From Nitrosarchaeum sp. (GTDB taxonomy: Archaea; Thermoproteota; Nitrososphaeria; Nitrososphaerales; Nitrosopumilaceae), in the NCBI GenBank assembly GCA_004297665.1, contig SCUP01000189.1:1-8441 (forward strand): 8,441 nucleotides of DNA. The letters are read 5' to 3'. The position numbers and the translations under genes are program-made. Below, in pieces: positions 1 to 5,586 of the stretch (positions are counted from its first letter, which is position 1; each line of letters starts with the position of its first letter). The notes beneath the pieces are model-generated. The model did not search any database. It saw only the letters and a list, made by a program, of their open reading frames with translations, and had not been told where the DNA came from.

Positions 1-79
1 AAAATTAAGCCAAAATGGTTTTAAATTTTTAACACTGGATGAATCTTTTGCTCTGATTAAAAAACAAATTTCTGCTTGA
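1..79 (+). CDS. C-terminal end of a gene cut by the window edge, possibly a polysaccharide deacetylase
   Basis: Reading from base 2 gives 25 codons ending in TGA at 77-79, with the peptide NGFKFLTLDESFALIKK near its end. The pattern of a Gly-Phe/Tyr-Lys-Phe strand, then Thr-Leu-Asp-Glu and a short helix, is how many NodB-type polysaccharide deacetylases finish. The neighbouring deacetylase (94-918) ends in a comparable way with KFKFTSFEQYL. The assignment is weak because the catalytic part lies outside the window. The gene converges on 94-918 with only 14 bases between the two stop codons. A T-rich stretch at 85-94 could end its transcript. It could equally be the tail of a glycosyltransferase or another surface-glycan enzyme. 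Confidence 0.45.
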   Translation, partial: KLSQNGFKFLTLDESFALIKKQISA

Positions 80-93
80 GATAATTATTATTT

Positions 94-918
94 TCACTTC
101 AAATATTGTTCAAAAGATGTAAATTTGAATTTCTTTAATATTTTATCCATTCTGGAAAATGTTGAATTTAGATTATGATATGTTATGAAACTATCCATTA
201 GTGATAGCGGTATTTTGGGCATATATTCTGGTGTCAATTCCCAAGAATGTATGTAAAAGGTGGCTGGAATGTTATTATCAATATATTTTCTTATTGCGCT
301 TTCAATTATTTTTAATGGCAAAGTTCTCAAGTAAAACCCACCTGCGGCAGGTATTGTTTTTCCAAAAATTTTTGTTACCAAAAGAGGAAACTCTAGTATC
401 TTTCCATCAGGATTGTTTTTTTCTATTGAGGAACTTGTAATTTTATATGGTTTAGTTTCTGCATTATCTATTCCATACAACTTTGTTTTTGCAGGGACTA
501 TGCTACTATCATATTGATAATTATTATTTTCAAGCGTATCTATTATCCAAGAACTAGATTGATTTAATGAAAAAGAAGGCGCTCTAAATCCTTTTGATCT
601 TTTAGATGTGATAGCATCAAATCTCTTAATTTCATCATCAAATTTCTCCTTGTAATTTAAAGAGTCTACTCTTGTATGGTACATTGTGTGAAATGCTATT
701 TCATGACCATTAGATAATATTTTATCAAGTATCTCTGGCTTAAACTCAAGTAATTCTCCAACCATAAAAAATGTTGCAAGAGTTTCATTTTTTCTTAACC
801 AATCCAGAATTTTATCTATTCCATTGACAACTGTTGGCTTGTTATTTTTTGTCTTTATATGACGTTGAATTAATTCAGGATGATACCAGTCTTCAAAATC
901 TATTCCTAAAATATTCAT
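94..918 (-). CDS. NodB-type polysaccharide deacetylase with DUF3473-like tail
   Basis: This 274-residue protein is a metal-dependent carbohydrate esterase 4 family enzyme, expected to remove N-acetyl (or O-acetyl) groups from a polysaccharide or a lipid-linked glycan. All the signature motifs are visible: an acidic DFEDW at 7-11, the metal-binding pair H77 and H81 in FHTMYHT, R112 in GFRAPSF, the AAGGFYLR loop at 191-198, and H224 in YIHSWEL. The opening GIDFEDWYH and the region after 220 resemble the deacetylase type with a DUF3473 tail found in bacterial exosortase/PEP-CTERM polysaccharide loci. No signal peptide or membrane segment is seen, so it probably acts in the cytoplasm. It lies 20 bases after the acyltransferase stop on the same strand and is likely cotranscribed. 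GTGAT at 922-926 (read on the - strand) can pair with the usual archaeal 16S 3' end and supports this start. The exact substrate is unknown. Confidence 0.85.
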   Translation of the reverse strand: MNILGIDFEDWYHPELIQRHIKTKNNKPTVVNGIDKILDWLRKNETLATFFMVGELLEFKPEILDKILSNGHEIAFHTMYHTRVDSLNYKEKFDDEIKRFDAITSKRSKGFRAPSFSLNQSSSWIIDTLENNNYQYDSSIVPAKTKLYGIDNAETKPYKITSSSIEKNNPDGKILEFPLLVTKIFGKTIPAAGGFYLRTLPLKIIESAIRKYIDNNIPATFYIHSWELTPEYMPKIPLSLMDSFITYHNLNSTFSRMDKILKKFKFTSFEQYLK

Positions 919-938
919 TTTATCACATCATTGATAAT

Positions 939-1472
939 CTAATGTTCAATTCTTTTTACTACTCGTGCTGGGTTGCCTACTACTACACAATAATCTGGTA
1001 CATCTTGAGTTACAACACTTCCTGGAGAAACAATTGAATTCTCACCGATTGTTATTCCTGCAAGTATTATGGAGCCAGGAGTTATTACAGATCCTGATTT
1101 TATTCTTACTTGCTCGACTTTTCTTGGATATTCACCTTTTTTTAAAAAAAGATTTGCTGTGGGATTTGTATGTGCAAAAATCATCGTATTACTGCCAAGA
1201 GTAACATGATCATCAATAGTAACAAGTTGAGGATAAACTAAATCTATTTGGACATATGGACAAAAATGACACCCATTTCCAATTTTCACTCCTCTTGCAC
1301 GTTGCATGCTTATTGCAAAACCAGAATGGGGTGAATTATAAGCCAATGAATGTAAACACCACGATCTTAGTATTTTTGAGCGTAATTGTAATTTTCCAAA
1401 ACTACCTGTAAAATTATAATATTCCATTAATTCTCTCACATTAGTTGAAAACGCATCTTCATTTCCTTTCAT
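939..1472 (-). CDS. Hexapeptide-repeat (left-handed beta-helix) acyltransferase
   Basis: This 177-residue protein is a sugar O-acyltransferase of the WbbJ/Maa/LacA type. Hexapeptide repeats run from about residue 62 to 170, for example VKIGNGCHF, VTIDDHVTLGSN, VRIKSGSVITPGS and ITIGENSIVSPGS. They end in the GNPARVVKRI motif that closes the beta-helix in this family. H101 in FAHTNP sits where the general-base histidine is expected. Residues 1-60 are a helical lead-in without a recognised domain. Members normally use acetyl-CoA, but some beta-helix acyltransferases take acyl-ACP. Because the gene diverges from an FkbH-ACP operon across a 112-base spacer, it could instead transfer the ACP-bound acyl unit to a sugar; this is inference. 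It heads a two-gene unit with the deacetylase downstream. The TATA-like element at 1497-1502 lies 25-30 bases upstream, consistent with a leaderless transcript. Confidence 0.85.
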   Translation of the reverse strand: MKGNEDAFSTNVRELMEYYNFTGSFGKLQLRSKILRSWCLHSLAYNSPHSGFAISMQRARGVKIGNGCHFCPYVQIDLVYPQLVTIDDHVTLGSNTMIFAHTNPTANLFLKKGEYPRKVEQVRIKSGSVITPGSIILAGITIGENSIVSPGSVVTQDVPDYCVVVGNPARVVKRIEH

Positions 1473-1496
1473 GATTATTTATCTCAAGATTAAGTC

Positions 1497-1502
1497 TATA
1501 AT
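1497..1502 (-). promoter_or_regulatory. Candidate TATA box for the acyltransferase-deacetylase unit
   Basis: The bases read ATTATA on the - strand and lie 25-30 bases before the ATG at 1472. In archaea TATA is centred about 26 bases before the transcription start, so this position implies a leaderless or nearly leaderless mRNA, in keeping with the lack of a clear Shine-Dalgarno site. TATA-like words are common in DNA this AT-rich, so only the spacing supports it. Confidence 0.35.
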
Positions 1503-1518
1503 CTTTGGGCTAAAAAAA

Positions 1519-1544
1519 TTTGATTAAAGTGATGACTAATCAAA
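1519..1544. promoter_or_regulatory. 8-bp inverted repeat in the divergent promoter region (candidate operator)
   Basis: TTTGATTA at 1519-1526 and TAATCAAA at 1537-1544 are perfect reverse complements separated by 10 bases, so the half-site centres are 18 bases apart. The repeat lies between the two candidate TATA boxes of the divergent units. That is a natural site for a dimeric regulator acting on both the acyltransferase side and the FkbH operon. The arms are AT-rich, so chance is a real alternative, and a weak RNA hairpin is also possible. Confidence 0.3.
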
Positions 1545-1550
1545 GTTACG

Positions 1551-1561
1551 AAATCTTTATT
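1551..1561 (+). promoter_or_regulatory. Candidate TATA box for the FkbH-ACP operon
   Basis: The stretch contains CTTTATT and lies about 24-34 bases before the ATG at 1585, the right distance for a leaderless archaeal transcript. The match to the TATA consensus is only moderate. The alternative TTTAAAAA at 1567-1574 is closer to consensus but too near the start codon for a leaderless start. Confidence 0.25.
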
Positions 1562-1584
1562 GTTCCTTTAAAAATCAATAATTT

Positions 1585-3336
1585 ATGAACCGAGAAATGA
1601 ATCTATCTCACTACATAAACACGGCTAAATCCGTTGATTTTAACAAATATGAAAAAAAACTCCGAATTGCAATTCTTGGAAGTTTTACATTAAATGGTTT
1701 GGCAGAAGTCATTCAAGTTAAATGCTCAGATATTAAAATTGGTTGTTCTACATACGTATCTAATTACAATCAATACAATCAGGACATTCTAAATGAATCA
1801 AGTGAACTTTACAAATTTTCTCCAAATATAACATTCTTAATTCTTGATACTCAAAGTATCTTAGGTGATCTATACTTTTTTCCATATTCCATTGATATTG
1901 CACAAAGAAAAAGCTATATTGAGGAAAAACTAAACGAGCTAAAAAATCTGATAAATACTTTTGTGAAAAGATCCAACTCCAAATTAATAATTAGTAATTT
2001 TATGATCCCAACATATTCTCCTTATGGAATCTATGATTTAAAAATTGACTATGGAATAAAAGAAATGATAATTGATCTAAATTCTAAACTGAATAATTAT
2101 ATCAAAAATCAAAATTCTGTCTATTATTATGACCTCAATAGTTTTGTAGCTAGATATGGACAAAATAATGTATTTGATTATCACAAATATTTTTTTGGTG
2201 ATATTAAGATTGCATTTGATTATATTCCTTATTTGGCACACGATCTAATTTCGTATGTAAAAGCCATCATGGGCATCAATAAAAAATGCATTGTTTTAGA
2301 TTTAGATAATACATTGTGGGGTGGAATTGTTGGAGAAGATGGATTTGAAGGAATAAAACTTGGTCCAACTCCTCCTGGAAATACATATGTTGAATTCCAA
2401 AAAAGACTCTTAGCATTACATCAACGAGGCATAATTCTTGCAATAAATAGTAAAAATAACGAACAAGATGCCTTGGATGTAATAAGAAAGCATCCTTACA
2501 TGATTCTAAGAGAGGAACATTTTGCTAGCATGAAAATCAATTGGAACGACAAACTAGCAAATATGAAAGAGATCGTAAATGAACTAAATATTGGTCTTGA
2601 TAGTCTAGTGTTTATCGACGATGATCCAGTGAATCTAGAATTAATTCATACTACTTTACCTCAGATACTTACCATTGACATGGGTGATGATCCTGTTAAT
2701 TTTGTACCTATTTTGATGAAAATGAATGACTTTGACTCGCTTCAAATAACAGATGATGATGTTAAGAGGGGTAAAATGTACTTGGAAGATAAAAATAGGA
2801 AAACTCTACTTGGTTCTGTTAGTAATCTGGATGATTTCTTAAAACAGCTTGATATAAAAATCGAGATAAAAAATGCTGATGAGTTTTCAATTCCTAGAAT
2901 TTCTCAGTTAACCCTAAAGACAAATCAATTCAATCTTACAACAAAACGTTACCAGGAAGAGGATATTAGAAAATTGGTTAATGACAAACAAATGCTTGTA
3001 GAATATACTCAAGTCAAAGACAAATTTGGTGACAACGGAATAACAGGAGTCTCTATTGTAAAAAAAGAAGATTCTGAGTGGATAATTGATACATTTCTCA
3101 TGAGTTGCCGTATCATGGGTCGAAGAATTGAAGATGGGATGTTGAGCTCCATTCTTCAAAGGGCAAAAGAAGATGGTATCAAAAAAGTCAAGGCATCATT
3201 TATTCCAACTTCAAAAAATCAACCAATTGCAAATTTTCTATCAGACTATGGATTTGTTAAAGAAGACAATTATTGGGTTTTCTCACTAGAAAATGACATA
3301 AAAATCCCCAAACATCTTAAAATTGAAAGAAAATGA
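1585..3336 (+). CDS. FkbH-like HAD-IIIC protein, glyceryl-ACP forming
   Basis: This 583-residue protein has the three-part layout of the FkbH family. The N-terminal part, about 25-220, resembles an SGNH/GDSL-like fold, with LGSFTLNGLA at 31-40. A HAD subfamily IIIC core follows at about 233-380. It carries D239 and D241 in the DLDNTLWGG loop, S289 in INSKNN, a lysine in KINWNDK (317 or 323), and the acidic D345-D347 in FIDDDPVN. A GNAT-like C-terminal part from about 430 has NQFNLTT, SCRIMGRRIE and PTSKNQPIANF. Characterised relatives take 1,3-bisphosphoglycerate, remove the phosphate and load the D-glyceryl unit onto the phosphopantetheine of an ACP. The next gene is such an ACP, overlapping by ATGA, which strongly supports that role. 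All HAD catalytic residues are intact. No Shine-Dalgarno site is evident. A start at the second Met (codon 5) is possible but less economical. Confidence 0.88.
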   Translation: MNREMNLSHYINTAKSVDFNKYEKKLRIAILGSFTLNGLAEVIQVKCSDIKIGCSTYVSNYNQYNQDILNESSELYKFSPNITFLILDTQSILGDLYFFPYSIDIAQRKSYIEEKLNELKNLINTFVKRSNSKLIISNFMIPTYSPYGIYDLKIDYGIKEMIIDLNSKLNNYIKNQNSVYYYDLNSFVARYGQNNVFDYHKYFFGDIKIAFDYIPYLAHDLISYVKAIMGINKKCIVLDLDNTLWGGIVGEDGFEGIKLGPTPPGNTYVEFQKRLLALHQRGIILAINSKNNEQDALDVIRKHPYMILREEHFASMKINWNDKLANMKEIVNELNIGLDSLVFIDDDPVNLELIHTTLPQILTIDMGDDPVNFVPILMKMNDFDSLQITDDDVKRGKMYLEDKNRKTLLGSVSNLDDFLKQLDIKIEIKNADEFSIPRISQLTLKTNQFNLTTKRYQEEDIRKLVNDKQMLVEYTQVKDKFGDNGITGVSIVKKEDSEWIIDTFLMSCRIMGRRIEDGMLSSILQRAKEDGIKKVKASFIPTSKNQPIANFLSDYGFVKEDNYWVFSLENDIKIPKHLKIERK

Positions 3337-3578
3337 CATCCAAAAAACTCTACGCAGCTGTGTCTAGAATAATGAACGTGCCATTATCAGAAATTAACGA
3401 TATGTCTGGACCCCAATCGATTGAAACTTGGGATTCTTTTAATGTCTATGTTTTATTAAATGAAATTGAAGCTGAGTTTGATGTTAGATTTACACTGGAT
3501 GAATCAATGGATATAAAAAATGTGGGTGATTTTAAACGACACTTAAAGAATCATGGAGTGATTCTAAATGATTCATGA
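3333..3578 (+). CDS. Acyl carrier protein
   Basis: This small acidic protein of 81 residues has the helical layout and length of a stand-alone ACP/PCP. The likely phosphopantetheine attachment serine is S35 in WDSFN, followed by the helix-2 pattern VYVLLNEIEAEFDVRF. The usual motif is Asp-Ser-Leu; here it is Asp-Ser-Phe, a variation seen in carriers dedicated to unusual acyl groups. Its ATG overlaps the FkbH stop as ATGA, implying translational coupling and a one-to-one partnership. It probably carries the glyceryl (or derived three-carbon) unit. It has no neighbouring ketosynthase or other fatty-acid or polyketide chain-extension gene, so chain building is unlikely. A holo-ACP synthase two genes downstream would activate it. 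Confidence 0.85.
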   Translation: MTSKKLYAAVSRIMNVPLSEINDMSGPQSIETWDSFNVYVLLNEIEAEFDVRFTLDESMDIKNVGDFKRHLKNHGVILNDS

Positions 3579-3584
3579 ATCTTT

Positions 3585-3588
3585 GGAG
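3585..3588 (+). promoter_or_regulatory. Shine-Dalgarno site of the VOC gene
   Basis: GGAG lies 8 bases before the ATG at 3597, in the 18-base spacer after the ACP stop. It is the clearest ribosome binding site in the window and fixes this start for an internal operon gene. Confidence 0.55.
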
Positions 3589-3596
3589 CAAAAATC

Positions 3597-4001
3597 ATGA
3601 AACTACATCATATTGGAATTGTAGTATCAAAGATATCTGAATCATTTCCAGAAATAACAAAATACATCAAATTCGATGAAACCACAATTCCATCGTTGAT
3701 CACATCGCAAAAAGTTAATGTATGTTTTTTGAAAATTGGTGAAATTAAACTTGAATTAATAGAACCAATAGGAGATGATTCCCCGGTTACAAATTTTGCA
3801 CAAAAAGGAGGAGGATTTCATCATTTGTGCTTTGAAGTTCCAAATTTAAGAAAACAGCTTGACGAATTTGTAAATAATGGTGCGCGCGTCATCGTTGAGC
3901 CTGTCAAGGGATTTGAAGATCGTCTGACAGCATTTGTATTATTTAACATGGTACATACGAAAATGAATCTAATTGAATTAGCAGAACCACGTAAACTCTA
4001 A
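3597..4001 (+). CDS. VOC/glyoxalase-fold protein, methylmalonyl-CoA epimerase-like
   Basis: This 134-residue protein is a vicinal-oxygen-chelate metalloenzyme with two beta-alpha-beta-beta-beta repeats. Its pattern is closest to methylmalonyl-CoA epimerase: HHIGIVV at 4-10, LELIEP at 52-57, GGGFHHLCFEV at 71-81 and LIELAEP near the end. Candidate metal ligands are H5, H75 or H76, and E127, with Q38 or E53 as a possible fourth. True methylmalonyl-CoA epimerases support the carbon-fixation cycle in Thaumarchaeota. This copy sits between an ACP and a holo-ACP synthase, so an acyl-ACP substrate is more plausible than methylmalonyl-CoA. It may epimerise or isomerise the glyceryl unit, or form a lactyl-like group. 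That role is inferred from position only. Length is normal for the family and the start has a good Shine-Dalgarno site. Confidence 0.8.
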   Translation: MKLHHIGIVVSKISESFPEITKYIKFDETTIPSLITSQKVNVCFLKIGEIKLELIEPIGDDSPVTNFAQKGGGFHHLCFEVPNLRKQLDEFVNNGARVIVEPVKGFEDRLTAFVLFNMVHTKMNLIELAEPRKL

Positions 4002-4011
4002 CTAGATTTCT

Positions 4012-4398
4012 ATGACAAACAAATCAATGATAGGGGAAATGGGTATTGGCATTGACATTATTGATGTTACCCGATTTGCAAAAATTCCATATGCAGAAAA
4101 AAAAGATTTTTACAAAAAAATTTTCTTGCCTTCTGAAATAAAATATTGTCTAAAATATAAAAATCCATATGAACGATTTGCAGGAAAATTTGCGATAAAA
4201 GAAGCAGTACAAAAATCGATAAATGAAAGCATATCTCCACTTAAAATTGCGGTTTCACACTCTCATTCTAAACCACAAGTTCGTTTGTTGGATAAGAAAA
4301 AAACGGATTACTTGTTTATAGCGTCTATTAGTCATGATAAAAAATTAGCAGTAGCTGTTGTTATTGCAGAAAAAATATTAAAAAATGTTAGAAAGTAG
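4012..4398 (+). CDS. acpS: Holo-ACP synthase (4'-phosphopantetheinyl transferase, AcpS type)
   Basis: This 128-residue protein transfers 4'-phosphopantetheine from CoA to the serine of apo-ACP. It has the AcpS hallmarks: GIGIDIIDVTRF with the Mg-binding D15, RFAGKFAIKEAV containing E64 (the WAxKEA-like motif), and the SISHD motif at 105-109. Length fits the short AcpS class, which works as a trimer, not the double-length Sfp class. It begins 10 bases after the VOC stop and closes the operon, so it is probably dedicated to the ACP at 3333-3578. The start is uncertain: Met codons also occur at 4027 and 4039, and family members usually begin only a few residues before GIGIDI, so a shorter protein from either is quite possible. 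AcpS is unusual in archaea, which supports gain of the whole module by transfer. Confidence 0.88.
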   Translation: MTNKSMIGEMGIGIDIIDVTRFAKIPYAEKKDFYKKIFLPSEIKYCLKYKNPYERFAGKFAIKEAVQKSINESISPLKIAVSHSHSKPQVRLLDKKKTDYLFIASISHDKKLAVAVVIAEKILKNVRK

Positions 4399-4524
4399 CT
4401 AGAGTCTGGTTAGTGCTTAAATTAACTGAAATTTCAGAATAGAAAATTATGTTTATTGTCTATTTCTTAATAAAACTCTAAAAATTTATTCCAAGTATAA
4501 TTATATTTCATATTATTCTGTATT
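4399..4524. terminator. Convergent intergenic spacer with likely terminators of both strands
   Basis: These 126 bases separate the ends of acpS and rmlA. A perfect 12-bp palindrome, CTGAAATTTCAG, sits at 4426-4437, followed on the + strand by T-rich DNA at 4450-4470. On the - strand the five A at 4480-4484 become a T-run about 40 bases after the rmlA stop. Archaeal termination relies on such T-runs, but none here is long, so the assignment is tentative. No gene is seen in the spacer. Confidence 0.35.
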
Positions 4525-5586
4525 TTACAATGAAATTTTTGATCCTTCACCAATAAGGAAAATTTTCTTATTTTCATTTTTTTCTATAATCTCAGAGTTG
4601 TTAGAAATTATGCTGTTTCTTATGTTGATCTTACAATCAATTACACAACCTGACATTACTATGGAATCTTCTATGTTGCATCTAATCAAAATAGAGTTAT
4701 CCCCAACACTAGTATTTGCTCCAATATGTGCACCACTTCCTATCTCACAATTTTTACCTATTATCACCGGACCGATAATTTTAGCTCCTGATCTGATTAT
4801 GGTATTTTCACCTATCATGACATTACCTTCTATGGATACTCTATCTTCTTTTATTCCATGAAAATATGGTTTCATTCCAGTCAAAATTATCTGATTTGCA
4901 TGTATGATATCCTCTGGAGTTCCAGTATCCTTCCAGTAATCAGTTATTGTATAGTATGTAATTTTTTTGCCAGATTCAAGTAAAATCTGCAACGCATCAG
5001 TAATCTCATATTCATTTCGCCATGAAGGTTTTAGTCTGTCAATGATATCAAAGATTTCTCTAGTCAAAAAGTAAATTCCAGTTACTGCTAGATTTGTAGG
5101 GGGGTCTTTTGGCTTTTCCATGATTTTCTTGATTTTGCCATCCTGCACATCTGCAATCCCAAATCTGGATGGGTTATCAACCTCACACAGCAAAATTGAT
5201 GCACTTGCATCATCTGTTTCAAATTCCTTTTTAAATTCTACAATATCTTTTTGAATGATATTGTCGCCCAAAAAAACCAAAAATTTTTCATTACCAATAA
5301 AATCTTTACACAATCGTATTGCTTGTGCAATTCCATTTGGTGATTCCTGTTCTATGTATGTGATATTGACGCCAAACTCTTTTCCATCTTCATAGTACTC
5401 TTTTACCTTATTAGATCCAATTCCCCCAATAATTATTGCAATATCTTTGATACCTGTACTCTTTATTGATTCCAGACAGTACTGTGACATTGGTTTGTTG
5501 GCTATAGGAAGTAATTGTTTTGGTCCAGTATGTGTAAGTGGTCTAAGTCTTGTTCCATGACCTCCGTGAAGAATTATTCCTTTCAT
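4525..5586 (-). CDS. rmlA: Glucose-1-phosphate thymidylyltransferase, long form
   Basis: RmlA joins dTTP and glucose 1-phosphate into dTDP-glucose, the first step of dTDP-deoxysugar synthesis. The nucleotidyltransferase domain spans about 1-240: ILHGGHGTRLRPLT at 5-18, GPKQLLPIANKP at 21-32, the metal-site LGDN at 107-110 and MEKP at 156-159. Residues 250-335 form a left-handed beta-helix of hexapeptide repeats, the rmlA_long architecture found in archaea and actinobacteria, in contrast to the roughly 290-residue short form. The start chosen is the ATG at 5586: it overlaps the rmlB stop as ATGA and puts MKGIILHGG at the N-terminus where the family begins. The reading frame also allows a Met at 5607, but that adds seven residues unlike the family. 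The product is 353 residues. The second-position His in LHGG replaces the Ala or Ser common elsewhere. Confidence 0.9.
   Translation of the reverse strand: MKGIILHGGHGTRLRPLTHTGPKQLLPIANKPMSQYCLESIKSTGIKDIAIIIGGIGSNKVKEYYEDGKEFGVNITYIEQESPNGIAQAIRLCKDFIGNEKFLVFLGDNIIQKDIVEFKKEFETDDASASILLCEVDNPSRFGIADVQDGKIKKIMEKPKDPPTNLAVTGIYFLTREIFDIIDRLKPSWRNEYEITDALQILLESGKKITYYTITDYWKDTGTPEDIIHANQIILTGMKPYFHGIKEDRVSIEGNVMIGENTIIRSGAKIIGPVIIGKNCEIGSGAHIGANTSVGDNSILIRCNIEDSIVMSGCVIDCKINIRNSIISNNSEIIEKNENKKIFLIGEGSKISL

Noticed and set aside
32..45. A 14-base word, ACACTGGATGAATC, repeated at 3492-3505 inside the ACP gene.
   Set aside because: Both copies are in frame and encode the same short peptide TLDES, and the flanks do not match. 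It is most simply a coding coincidence, not a mobile repeat or an ACP duplication.
834..1204. Two + strand open frames covering parts of the deacetylase and the acyltransferase.
   Set aside because: Their translations are low-complexity, rich in Leu, Tyr and Phe, and antisense to conserved genes.
2914..3159. An open frame of 81 codons on the - strand inside the fkbH-like gene.
   Set aside because: It lies wholly within a well-supported conserved gene, has no family resemblance, and is a shadow frame.
3597..4001. Assignment as the methylmalonyl-CoA epimerase of the thaumarchaeal carbon-fixation cycle.
   Set aside because: The similarity is real, but the gene sits inside an ACP operon and next to no carbon-fixation gene, so a separate function is more likely.
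1585..4398. A polyketide or non-ribosomal peptide gene cluster.
   Set aside because: FkbH, ACP and PPTase are typical of such clusters, but no ketosynthase, adenylation or condensation domain is present and the neighbours are glycan genes.
4426..4437. The perfect palindrome CTGAAATTTCAG as an operator or a strong terminator hairpin.
   Set aside because: It has no loop, lies downstream of convergent genes and is not followed by a long T-run. It is mentioned only as part of the terminator spacer.
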